A stretch of 25,113 nt of DNA, taken from positions 1 through 25,113 of the forward strand of contig CAJVPP010000875.1 in NCBI GenBank assembly GCA_910592005.1, read 5' to 3'. The first letter of the stretch is position 1; every line of letters starts with the position of its first letter. Source of the stretch: Funneliformis mosseae. Taxonomy: Eukaryota > Glomeromycota > Glomeromycetes > Glomerales > Glomeraceae. A program made the translations under genes and the position numbers. The notes beneath the pieces are model-generated. The model was not told the origin of the DNA, made no database searches, and saw only the letters and a list, made by a program, of their open reading frames with translations. Below are positions 1-8,869 of the stretch, piece after piece.

Positions 1-299
1 AATGAATAACAATATAATGATAAATATAACTTAACAGTATAATTAATATCTTTTAGGATTTTTGCGATTATTAAAATGAAGCGAGAAGAGGTGGGAGGTG
101 GACCTATATTATAGAAAGATTATACAACCTCTTCAGGACTCAATTCTGGGATAGACTAGGTAATAATTAAAAACATTTAAATGATTTTTAAATTTATATT
201 AAATATATTTACTTTTTTAGAATCAAGGCACACTTGTAGAAGAAATTGTAATTTACCTACTATAAGGTAAATACGAAATACAAGGCAAAGGCCTATAAG
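1..299. other. AT-rich spacer, no gene seen
   Basis: No open frame or splice pattern stands out. A short stem (atttacct / aggtaaat, about 252-271) and a repeated 'ctataagg' word are visible, but nothing supports a function. Confidence 0.5.
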
Positions 300-740
300 G
301 CAATAAAAATTTCATTGTTTTTTCTTATCGTTCATTTAATTTCGTGTTTTTTTCATATTGTTCATTTTTTCTTTTCATATTGTACGTTTAATTTTATTTT
401 TTCTTTTTCATTTTTTCGTTTCATTTCATTTTCCTGTTTTGTTTTATTTTCCTAATTTCATTTTTTTGTTTCATTTCATTTTCCTAATTTCGTTTTATAG
501 TTTCTTTTCATTTATTTAATTTCATTTTTTTCATTTCATTTTGTTTTTCTAATTTCGTTTTATAATTTTTTTTCATTTATTTAATTTTATTTTTTCATCT
601 CGTCTCATTCACTTAATTTTATTTTATAGTTTTATTTCAGTTTCTTAATTTTATTTTTTCGTCTCGTTTAGTTTTCTCTTCGTTTCATTTTTATTTTTTA
701 TTTATTTTATTTTTTATTTTATTTTTATATTTTAAAAAAA
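300..740. repeat. T-rich low-complexity tract (TTTCATTT-like)
   Basis: The plus strand is almost entirely pyrimidine with scattered A and G. It is built from degenerate words such as TTTCATTT, TTTTATTT and TTTCGTTT. There is no exact period, so it is a decayed simple-sequence tract rather than a clean microsatellite. The complementary strand is a purine-rich stretch of more than 400 bases. Confidence 0.75.
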
Positions 741-1114
741 TATTTTTTTTTAAAAAAAATTTAAGTAAATTAATAAAACTGTCATTCAACGATTAATAAT
801 GTGAAAATATTTCTGGAAATAGTAAAATTATATTTGTGTAATGAAATCAGTAATCATCTACTATAACGAATAATTCGTTAATGCTATAACAAATTATTTA
901 TTATATATTCCGCATAATTCATTATAACGTTAACGAAAATTCTTATAATAAAGTCTTGATTAGCTGGATTGGTAACTTTATTATATTGAGATGTGACTGT
1001 ATGCTTTTAACTATTCGAAATATCTTGGATCATATTCATCAAAAATACAAGTATTCTTACATTTTTATTACGATTCTATTAAAATAAACAAGTTCTTCAT
1101 TTTTAACATGATTA
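741..1114. other. AT-rich spacer with a small palindrome
   Basis: No gene is visible. At 864-880 there is a 17-bp palindrome (taacgaat-a-attcgtta). Related words 'ctataac(g/a)aat' and 'attataacgttaacg' follow within 60 bases. These words resemble the inner part of pogo-like terminal repeats, so this may be a decayed miniature element. Confidence 0.35.
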
Positions 1115-2270
1115 TCAAAGATTTGTCAAGTAAAAACTACAACTACCTGCTGATAATTCCACTAGAATTGCAGTCTAAAATATTGACAGAGAAACCATCC
1201 ACTCTTGCTTGAGAATTTGTAAAATGTTGGAAGATTTTCAGTCTCTTGCCTTTCATGATCACACTTTTTTCCAATCGTTAAAAAAGGTTGACACTTTAAT
1301 TATTAAAGAGATACTATGGTATGTGCAACTCTTTTAGATTTATTTCTGATATGTTTTTCATCATCAAAGAACAGACAATCACATTTGGTGAAATCAATGT
1401 TATAGTCATTGGTGATTTAACTCAGCTTCCCCTATGTCTGGATCACCTGTTTATCATTTGTCTGAGTGGGAATTGTTTTATTCCTTATTTTTAAGATATT
1501 CACGAAAGTAGCAACATGACTTGCAATATTACAATATATTATAAGAAATTAGAATGGGATAAATCTTCCTGCAAATATAAAATACCTTATATTGAAAGGC
1601 TATAGATTATGAATATTACAGATCCCTTGACGCATTCTTCAGTCTCATAAATATTGTTGGTTACAAGCAAACTGCAGACTGTATTAACCATACTGTTTGT
1701 AACCTTCTCTCTATTAACAAGGACAAATTTTTTTTCAATACTGCAATTGACTATATAATTGGCAATGTTATTATCTAAGTGACTTACAGAAATTGGGTAA
1801 CATAAGACAAACCTTCCTGCTCATTTGTGTCTTCAGCATATATTATGTATTTAAAGAATGATTTGATAGAAAAAAGTGTGCAATGGAACTATTGGAATTG
1901 TGATTAATTTTGACCTCTCCTTCTTGGAAGTGAGAGTGGCATTTAACGTAATTGGAGGCATCATTGATATTGTAATTAAGAGGGAATCTGACAAATTTAT
2001 TGTTGATGGCAAACCATTTAGCAGGTGTCAGTTTTCCTTGCAGATCGCTTTTACGCTTACAGTGCACAAGACGTAAGGTTTAACCTTGCCAGAGATTTCA
2101 GCATCTTTGGATCAACAAATTTTTGCTATACATCACGCTAAGTCATTGTACAGATTGGTCAAAGGTGTACATTGCCTCTTTTCATCCTTCTGCATTTATT
2201 AATGACATGTCAATGGTTGAAGAATATAGACGTTTGGAAAAAAAGGCCTCTACTCCTTTACCACTCTGAA
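1115..2270 (+). pseudogene. Decayed PIF1-like ATP-dependent DNA helicase
   Basis: Several reading frames in order match the PIF1 helicase family. Visible pieces are an ETIHSCLRI block near 1190, the strand before Walker B (VDTLII, then KEIL where DEIS is expected) near 1290-1316, a block reading FGEINVIVIGDLTQLP near 1389-1430 (the GDxxQLPP motif), NIVGYKQTADCINHTVCNLL near 1650, and a C-terminal block at 1876-2076 with CNGTIGIV and VDGKPFSRCQF. The late signature HKTQGLTLP near 2065 reads HKT-stop-GLTLP, because CAA has become TAA. The end matches the SRCxxWxxVxIASxHPSAFI pattern. Many frame changes and the absent Walker A region mean it cannot encode a working enzyme. Such genes are abundant in Rhizophagus and are also carried by Helitrons. 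I see no Rep domain or Helitron ends here, so a Helitron origin is only possible. Confidence 0.85.
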
Positions 2271-3200
2271 AAAAAAGATCCTTTAGAATTTAAATCAAAT
2301 CTTCAAATCCTACAAAAAAATTTGTCATTAACATATTCATAATCTTATTTATCTATTATAAAAAAAAAACTAATTTTATTCGTAATCGATATTTCACATC
2401 TCTATTTATTTATTATTTTATTACACATTAAGTAAATTTCTTCTATCGTAATACCAAAAAAAAAAAGTGATTTCATAAATATACGTCAATCGGCCTATCG
2501 ATATCTTAGTTTGATCTTTATTGGATGAATAAAGAAATAGCAATGATTTTCGAAGGGACGAAGTCCCTTGAATTACGCCTCACTAGTTTATAGTTCAAAA
2601 TCAGTATTAAAATTTTTAATATAAAAAATAAATACATTCAACTCTCTCTATATAACGAACTCTAGATATAAAAAAACTCAAAAATTTTAAATTTTAAATA
2701 AATGGTTCGAAATAAAGGATTATTTCTTGATTTGGCACTTTTTAGATAAGATAAAGACTGTCGTTACCTTATTTATGAATTTTTTTAAAAAGGCAAAAAA
2801 GTACAACGCTTTTTTTAATGACCATAGACGTACGTTATAGAAATGTATAAATTTTATTTTTTTTTTTTAGCATGTCGTAAAATGCTGTTTCTTATTGTAA
2901 TTTTTTTGCTTCGGTTAATGATTGCCTAGTTAAGTTTGATAATGCTTTGTCTTCGCGTTTCAAATTCCACAGTAAACGAAAAAAAAGTGCAAAAGTAAAC
3001 CTTTTTGAGGTTTTAAAACTCTCACTTTATTTGCTAATACAAAGATTTTATTTTAAGCTACTAAATAGTGTAGATATAAAAGAAAAGGCATAGATAAAAT
3101 AAAATAATAGAAATAATCAAAAATAAATAAAATTCATGTTTAAAAATCTTTAAAAAAAAACTCAGAAACGACCATTCGCTAATGATTAAAAAAAAAGGCA
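2271..3200. other. AT-rich spacer
   Basis: No coding frame is recognised. It contains the hairpin at 2553-2569 and, near 2638-2672, a short stretch (ctctctctatataacgaact) that resembles a broken pogo-like terminal repeat. The right end is presumably the 3' untranslated region of the alanyl-tRNA editing gene on the minus strand. Confidence 0.4.
2553..2569. repeat. Hairpin with GAA triloop
   Basis: The perfect 7-bp stem aagggac/gtccctt is closed over a GAA loop. The loop is the C(GNA)G type, the same as in the two larger hairpins at 10642-10733. Confidence 0.5.
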
Positions 3201-3220
3201 TTTTAACTAGAAAGCAATTA

Positions 3221-3911
3221 TTACTTGATGTCGTAACCAACTTTCAATTTTCCACCTTTTTCCTTCTTAAGTTTACGAATTGTAATTTCTCCAATTTCTA
3301 AAGTGTTAGCAACATGAGTTCCTCCACAAGGATAAGCTTTGAAACTACCAAATTGAATAGTTTTGGATTTAGATTCCCAAACAATTTTAACAGGAAGATT
3401 ACTTTTTACCAACTCGTTAACTTTTTCACTTAATTTTTGCTTTAATTCTTGAAGTTCAGGTAGAGGACTTCCTTCGAAAATCACAAAAGATGTTTCAGGA
3501 AAATGATTTCCATTACAACCATCGATATTAGGGTACAAATTGTTGACTGCATTTGACAATAAATGTCCAGCAGAATGAATGTGAGCGTAAAATTTACGAA
3601 GTTTCATATCAATTTCTTGCAAGACCATTTGATTGACTTGTTCTTCCATATTAAAAGGTTCCTCCTTTTCATAATAATGCTTTACTAAAATATGGCACTT
3701 CATTAAAATTTCGTGGAGCCCACAATTTCTTAACAACAAATTGTTTGTTTTTTAACTTAAAATGTCCTTTGTCATCAGGCTGACCACCTCCTTGTGGGTG
3801 AAATATGGTTTTATCGAAAATAATAAAATCGCCGTTTTCGTCTCTTCCTACTTCAACAATTATTGCTTCTAATTTAAGTGTCACAGTAATAAATAAATTA
3901 ACTGACGACAT
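3221..3911 (-). pseudogene. AlaX-type alanyl-tRNA editing protein, frameshifted
   Basis: Free-standing editing proteins of this family hydrolyse mischarged Ser- or Gly-tRNA(Ala) and resemble the editing domain of alanyl-tRNA synthetase. The start at 3911 gives MSSVNLF and then the hallmark FHPQGGGQPDDKG block. The second part carries the zinc-binding HxxxH (HSAGH, bases about 3563-3577) and CxxxH (CGGTH, about 3314-3328), followed by a SAD-like end IGEITIRKL. All four metal ligands are present. The two parts lie in different frames: the upstream frame stops at 3669-3671, while the downstream frame is open from before 3739. One surplus base near 3680 explains the switch, and no GT-AG intron of sensible size does. 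It is therefore either a recent pseudogene or a sequence error in a working gene of about 225 residues. The family call is firm; the broken state is less certain. Confidence 0.8.
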
Positions 3912-4225
3912 GTTAGCGAATTCTTCCTCAACACAAAAAAAAAAATTTGGCTTTACGTATTTACAAGAAATGAAAGTATTTATTTATTTATATTTGGAAA
4001 AGGTTATTATATCAAGTTCACTACATAAAGAAAATGAAATGAGTTAAAAGGCATAGTTTTTGAAGCATTTTTTTTTTTTCTTGTTAATCATATAGATTAT
4101 CTCAACAAATCTGATTAAATGCTAAATTTAATACGGCCGATAATAACTTTGAAATTAACTCAAGACTTTAAAAATAGTTCAACAAAATCTTTGATAACAA
4201 ATACTTTAAATATTTCTTAAATCAT
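3912..4225. other. 5' spacer of the alanyl-tRNA editing gene
   Basis: AT-rich sequence between two divergently arranged coding stretches. It would hold the promoter of the minus-strand gene ending at 3911. An A-run at about 3937-3948 lies just upstream of that start. No specific element is recognised. Confidence 0.3.
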
Positions 4226-4629
4226 CTTTTCGCGCAATTTTCACGACATCCAATGCAATTTATAAAACCTTCCTTCCTAAAACAAAAGTGGTTAAGGCTA
4301 TTGATAAATGCCCAACTTCTTTCTTTTTTTTTGAATGAAAATTTTATCTTACGCGTCCCAAGTTTTGCAATAGAGGTGCCATAGCGCAAGCTTTAGAAAT
4401 GATGCAGACACAAATTATTAACACTGTAGGTGTTGAAAAATTAAAGATTGACATGGCGTATTATGAAGTATTAGAAAGGGATGATAGAGAAAGCATTTGC
4501 AAAAATTAATTATATAACTAAGCAGCCTTTAATTATTCCTGATATAGGAGGAGCGTTGCTATGGAATTTGAGCTCATCATTTTTAATTGTTTCAAAGAAT
4601 CTTCTGAAAGATTTTGAAAATATTATTAA
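4226..4629 (+). pseudogene. Decayed unidentified coding sequence
   Basis: A coding-like frame runs from about 4226 (AIYKTFLPKTKVVKAIDKC), passes one in-frame TGA near 4335, and continues through CNRGAIAQALEMMQTQII and VEKLKIDMAYYEVLERDDRE. At about 4490 the sense shifts one frame and goes on as AFAKINYITKQPLIIPDIGG, then NLLKDFENIIN up to 4629. Amino acid make-up is protein-like in an area where stops are otherwise dense. I do not recognise the family. The frame ends exactly where the first repeat unit begins, so the gene appears truncated by the repeat, and its last 55 bases are copied again at 5401-5455. Confidence 0.5.
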
Positions 4630-4803
4630 CCTGCGGATCCTGTTTTAGTAACGATATTCATGCAGTGTAATACAATTTTGAGAATTGTGTAACTATTGTG
4701 TAACTCGTATCTCAAAAATTTAACGGTCGAGACATGGTTATATATGGTGATGTAGAATGCGACCAATGAAATAGCCTAGCGTGAGAAAATGCTTAATGAG
4801 AAC
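4630..4803 (+). repeat. Repeat unit R1
   Basis: The unit starts cctgcggatcc and ends gtgagaaaatgcttaatg. It contains a doubled 'attgtgtaac' word and the conserved core aacggtcgagacatgg at 4722-4737. It is followed by a linker with the words cacatccgttcgcttcaa and gaattcaatgga. Confidence 0.8.
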
Positions 4804-4928
4804 AAATCCCGATGTTCAATCTTTTTTTTTGTTATTTTCACATCCGTTCGCTTCAATGGAATCGGTGTTTCCCAAAAAAATTTTGAAAACATTCGAATTC
4901 AATGGAAAATAAATTGCACGCTTCTATA

Positions 4929-5090
4929 CCTGCGGATCCTTTTAGTAACGATATTCATACAATGTAACACAATGATGAGCATTGTGTAACTTCGTATCTC
5001 GAAAATTTAACGGTCGAGACATGGTTATATATGGTGATTTAGTATGCGACCAATGAAGTAGCCTAGCGTGAGAAAATGCTTAATGAGAAC
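4929..5090 (+). repeat. Repeat unit R2
   Basis: Same unit as at 4630, but shorter near the start and lacking the second 'tattgtgtaac' word. The core ggtcgagac is at 5012-5020. The similarity continues through 'ttccgatgtacaa' to about 5107. Confidence 0.8.
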
Positions 5091-5107
5091 TAGTTCCGAT
5101 GTACAAC

Positions 5108-5400
5108 TGGTAAATGAGTTCATATATTTGGATAAATTCTTGTCATTTGAATTTAATGCTCAATGATGTATTTTATTGTGAAATTCTTTCTCAAATGGAA
5201 ATCTATTATGGTATTTATGGAAATTTCTAACGTTAATAATCATTTTTATATTTTGATATCTTTTTTTTTTTTTGATTGGGGCTTCATCTTCACCGACACG
5301 AAATTTTGCAAATCTGCTCTGCTTTCTGCGGCTTATATAATCATTTCTGCGGATATTTATATTATGTACAAAAAAAAAAAATTAAATCGCCATTAAAATG
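5108..5400. other. Single-copy segment between repeat blocks
   Basis: The start reads as coding-like fragments on the plus strand (LVNEFIYLDKFLSFEF, then after a frame change NDVFYCEILSQMEIYYGIYG). A T/A-rich part with no clear frame follows. It may be another piece of the gene broken by the repeats. I do not recognise it. Confidence 0.3.
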
Positions 5401-5455
5401 CATCATTTTTAATTGTTTCAAAGAATCTTTTGAAAGATTTTGAAAATATTATTAA

Positions 5456-5630
5456 CCTGCGGATCCTGTTTTAGTAACGATATTCATGCAGTGTAATACA
5501 ATTATGAGAATTGTGTAACTATTGTGTAACTCGTATCTCAAAAATTTAACGGTCGAGACATGGTTATATATGGTGATGTAGTATGCGACCAATGAAATAG
5601 CCTAGCGTGAGAAAAATGTTTAATGAGAAC
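5456..5630 (+). repeat. Repeat unit R3
   Basis: Close copy of the unit at 4630, with core ggtcgagac at 5551-5559. It is preceded by the 55-bp pseudogene tail copy (5401-5455) and followed by the same linker as the first unit. Confidence 0.8.
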
Positions 5631-5758
5631 AAGTTCCGATGTACAATCTTTTTTTGTTATTTCACATCCGTTCGCTTCAATTGAATCGGTGTTTTTCCCA
5701 AAAAAAAATTTGAATTCAATGGAAAGTAAATTGCAGCTTTTTTAAATTCACAAGCTTG

Positions 5759-5932
5759 CCTGCGGATCCTGTTTTAGTAAACGATATTCATGCAGTGTAA
5801 TACAATTATGAGAATTGTGTAACTATTGTGTAACACATATATCAAAAATTTAACGGTCGAGACATGGTTATATATGGCGATGTAGATGTGACCAATGAAA
5901 TAACCTAGCGTGAGAAAATGCTTAATGAGAAC
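5759..5932 (+). repeat. Repeat unit R4
   Basis: Fourth copy of the unit. It has an extra A in 'agtaaacg' and tcgtatctc changed to acatatatc. The core ggtcgagac at 5855-5863 is unchanged. Sequence after 5935 is unrelated to that following the other copies. Confidence 0.8.
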
Positions 5933-6157
5933 TAGTTTTAATATCAAATTATAAACGCATAATTTAGCATAAATTCCGAATGTACGTGACCTGTACGACG
6001 TTATTTATTAAATAAAATTCACGCGCACGCAACGAGTTCGTCTAGCCTACGTACTTTTGGTTACGTTGGTAAGTTCTATAACTTCAATCTTGCTTTAATA
6101 AAAATTATCCAGTTTCAAACCATTCTTCAACTTCCTAGCTCTCATCACGTATTTGAG

Positions 6158-6755
6158 ATGTCAAAAAAGCAGAATTTTCGAGGCTTAACCGAAACGTTAT
6201 AATTACTTCTTTGTCTTCAATTTTGAAATTTAGAAGCTATGACCTTGATAATGCCTGGGCTGGAAGTTTTATAAGGGAAGCAGAAAGATTAAAGCCGAAT
6301 TAAAACACATTGACTTATTTGAAAAGGTGCGTCCTTTTTTATTTTGCAAAGTGGGTAACGCGCCTTGGCTCAGGAGAATTACTGTTTTTGATACTGGTAC
6401 CGCTCCAGGTGTTCTTAACTCGGGCGCCCAAACTTTGTTGTTGGTAAAGGACTTTCTTTATCACTAAATAAAAAGTTGATAGGTAGAATTGGAAGTGGTT
6501 TGGGAGGACATTATTAGGGGATTTAAGCTAGTGAGTAAACTAATCTTGTATGATTTTAGAGTTAAATTGTAAATTAAATATAAGTATTAACTAATATCAT
6601 TTGTAGAGACAGAATATTTCTAATTTCGAAGCTGAAAATTACATATTGCTCAAGCATTACATGAAATTGAAATGCAGATACAAGCAGAAAATACCGAACT
6701 TGTTGAGCTGGTCAACAAATGGTCTAAACATGATACGTTTTGGGTTACAACTTGA
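6158..6755 (+). pseudogene. Decayed unidentified gene with an intron
   Basis: Coding-like blocks follow one another in changing frames: MSKKQNFRGLTETL from about 6158, YDLDNAWAGSFIREAERLK near 6240, ELKHIDLFEKVR then RITVFDTGTAPGVLNSGAQT up to about 6435, and VVGKGLSLSLNKKLIGRIGS to about 6510. A good intron follows at 6531-6606 (GTGAGT...TTTGTAG). After it come ISNFEAEN and IAQALHEIEMQIQAENTELV, ending at a stop at 6753-6755. At least three frame changes and an early stop make it non-functional. The spliceosomal intron suggests a host-type gene rather than a simple transposon frame. The family is not recognised. Confidence 0.45.
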
Positions 6756-6817
6756 AGATTATAAATTCAGCATATTCTGGGTTTTCCTGAATTACAAATC
6801 ATTTATAACCAATTTAA

Positions 6818-7053
6818 AAATCGAACCGGAACCGACTCCGGACCGGTTCCAAAAGTCGGCTCATAATCGGATTGTCATCAAATTAAGTTAGTAATAGGTC
6901 GAATTTGATTGATAACTAGTCAAAAATTTTTTAAATAAATCAACATCACATGCTCTATTAGGCTTAACACTCAAAGTTTTAATTTACTTAAGAAGAGCGA
7001 ATTAGAACCGAAGAGGAACCGAAATGGAACCGATAGAACCGTCCCCATCTCTA
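6818..7053 (-). mobile_element. Possible hAT-like element remnant
   Basis: The right end read on the minus strand is tagagatggggacggttc, followed by repeated 'ggttc(c)' words. hAT elements commonly end with (C/T)AGnGATGGG-like terminal repeats and nearby GGTTC repeats. The left part has the complementary-looking 'gaaccggaaccgactccggaccggttcc' composition, but I find no matching terminal repeat or clear 8-bp target duplication. The element is therefore truncated or only resembles one. Confidence 0.4.
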
Positions 7054-7095
7054 CGTACAAGAACTAAATCAAGGATCTAAAATCTTCAAGAGCTG

Positions 7096-7708
7096 ATGGA
7101 TCAATCGGGTCCCTCTAGTCCGAATTACGAATATAATGATAATGATAATGACGTTTATAATGACCATCATGGATCCAATAACCACAATTGTAGTAATAAT
7201 TCGCCACCCATTAGTGATGTTTATGCTGGTACGGGTAAGAAATCTCGTCAAAGGTTACAAGAAAAAGGAAAAAAGAGGTACAACCATCCTTGATTAGAAA
7301 AATAGTCTTCGTAATCAAGAGCTTATATATTATAATTATGGATCTCAAGCAAGGAAACGACATAAAAATAAACCCGTAAGTATAAAATAAAATATTAGTA
7401 ATAAATTACAATATTCAACTATTTATATATTATATTTATAGCCATCACAAACATCACCATCATTATCACCTCCACTACCTCCTCCACGATCATCGCTATT
7501 ACTGTCACCATCATTATCTCCGTCACCTCCTTCAGGTCCATTCACTTTGGACTTTGAATACCAGTATGACCAAACTTCAGGTTCTGGCACAAAAGCTGAT
7601 GATGGAGAGGTATATTAAACAAATTATATTTTAAAGATAAAATATTAACATTGCTTATTTACTCTATTAATTATATAGGAAAGACCACAAAAGAAAAATC
7701 AATGTTAA
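7096..7708 (+). CDS. Small low-complexity protein, multi-exon model
   Basis: The start at 7096 gives MDQSGPSSPNYEYNDND, an N/D-rich segment. Two introns are clear: 7376-7441 (GTAAGT...TTTATAG) and 7610-7678 (GTATAT...TATATAG). The exon between them encodes a Ser/Pro-rich stretch (PSLSPPLPPPRSS, PSLSPSPPSGPF) followed by LDFEYQYDQTSGSGTKADDGE. The last exon ends RPQKKNQC-stop at 7706-7708. The first frame stops at 7291-7293, so another intron is needed. 7235-7319 (GTAAGA...ATCAAG, 85 bp) restores the frame and gives about 131 residues. This is the weakest part of the model; a base error is the alternative. No known domain is seen. The protein would be disordered, with a basic RKRHKNK patch that could act in nuclear targeting. 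It begins only 43 bp after the putative transposon end. Confidence 0.45.
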
Positions 7709-7734
7709 AATTGCCCCATACATTGTTCAGAAAC

Positions 7735-8003
7735 GAAACCGCTTAATCCATTTTATATATACTTAATTTTTCAATATGTATTTCGCGTATAATATTCTCA
7801 AAACAAGAAACTGCTTAAATTCATTTATATACAGTCTACCCTTGATAGAGCGAATTTTTGATATAACGAACCACGTGATGCTTGACCAATTAAATATGTC
7901 AATTTTCCCTCTCTATAACGAATTTGCTATAACGGCTACTTCGCTATATTAAGGGTAGACTGTATTCTTAATTTTTAATATGTATTTTGTGTATATAATT
8001 CTC
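7735..8003. repeat. Tandem duplication of ~65 bp, second copy split by a MITE
   Basis: Copy one (7735-7800) runs 'gaaaccgcttaatccattttatata...cttaatttttcaatatgtattt...attctca'. Copy two starts at about 7807 (gaaactgcttaaattcatttatata), is interrupted at 7832-7962, and resumes at 7963 with 'ttcttaatttttaatatgtattt...attctca' to about 8003. The order of events is readable: duplication first, insertion later. Confidence 0.7.
7832..7962. mobile_element. 131-bp pogo/Tc1-like MITE
   Basis: The terminal inverted repeats begin CAGTCTACCCTT(G/A)ATA(G/T)AGCGAA at both ends. The element is flanked by TA on each side (7830-7831 and 7963-7964), the target duplication of Tc1/mariner/pogo transposons. Inner words 'atataacgaa' and 'ctataacgaa' are typical of pogo/Tigger ends. 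It has no coding capacity, so it would need a transposase from elsewhere. Confidence 0.85.
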
Positions 8004-8336
8004 AATAAAAAAAAAATCTTAATCTCTTTTTCTGTAAATAAATGTATGATTTTTTTTAATACACACGAATTGCATTTTCTGATGCATATATACACTTTCC
8101 AAATACATCCCACACCTAGCATACATGTTAAAATGGTTAAAAATCACGAGACTGATATGGGCAATTTATCTGAAATTTAAACATAGAATTACATATATTA
8201 TAAAGTTATTGATTACATAGGTGCGTGATGAACGAACTCCTTAATTTTTTAATTCTTTCTGGCATAAAAATTTCGGTTTTTCATCGTATCATACTTCAAA
8301 AAGGGCAATTCCATTATCTTGAAATATGCATCGTTT
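8004..8336. other. AT-rich spacer
   Basis: No recognised gene. The plus-strand open frame across the MITE border (7980-8180) has low-complexity content and no family resemblance. Confidence 0.35.
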
Positions 8337-8801
8337 TTACCGATCACGATTAACAATGTCTTTGAGTTTTTTTACATCTTTATACCATCTGGTGCTATGA
8401 AACCGAGGCTGAGCTCCAATGCGATTTGATATTTTGGAAGAAGGCATCAAGCTCTAATCCATTCAAGAAACTCAATTATCGGCTCCTCTTTAAGAATTTC
8501 CTTAGCTATCTGGATGCATCCAGTCTGAAATTTGCGATTTTTCTTAGATTCTTTTTCTGCCCAAGCCTGTTCTAGTTTTATAATTCTTTTTAAGGGTTCA
8601 GCATGTTCCTGACTCACCTGGCTACACAACATTGAATAATTCACATCTTGTATAAAATTATTATTCATGTCATCCGAGCTTGAATTATTGGAACAATGTA
8701 TTTGCCAAGCTTCGCTCAGGATTTTACCCGTAGTACATGACGTTTCTATGCAAAATCCGCAAATATAATTACGGCATTTTATTTTTGCAATTTTTTAGGA
8801 T
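8337..8801 (-). pseudogene. Unidentified ORF with one frameshift (minus strand)
   Basis: Reading leftwards, an open frame begins after a stop near 8801 with KIAKIKCRNYICGFCIETSC, a cysteine cluster that could bind zinc. It continues through ILSEAWQIHCSNNSSSDDMN and the ATG at 8668, and has a Lys/Glu-rich helix-like stretch (LKRIIKLEQAWAEKESKKNR), ending FLEWIRA-stop at 8447. One base further the sense resumes as LMPSSKISNRIGAQPRFHST and WYKDVKKLKDIVNRDR, with a stop at 8337-8339. A single-base change would join both. The family is not recognised. It could be the 3' part of the decayed gene at 8870-9480. Confidence 0.4.
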
Positions 8802-8869
8802 CTAAATTTTTAAAAAATTTATTATTATTCCAAATACATACATTGTATTATTATTTAATTCTTGTCATG

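Larger units (their letters stand above)
4575..5935. repeat. Nested duplication: two ~530-bp blocks, 826 bp apart
   Basis: The block 4575-5107 recurs at 5401-5935. Each block has the same order: a 55-bp piece of the upstream pseudogene, a ~170-bp unit, a ~125-bp T-rich linker, and a second ~170-bp unit. Units inside a block are about 300 bp apart. Small differences (for example a shorter start in the second unit) show that the copies have diverged. A single-copy segment (5108-5400) separates the blocks. Confidence 0.85.

Noticed and set aside
1843..2067. Open frame on the minus strand
   Set aside because: It is antisense to the PIF1-like block that clearly matches the family on the plus strand.
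4630..5932. Repeat array as a CRISPR
   Set aside because: Units are ~170 bp with long, partly duplicated linkers in a eukaryotic context, not short repeats with unique equal spacers.
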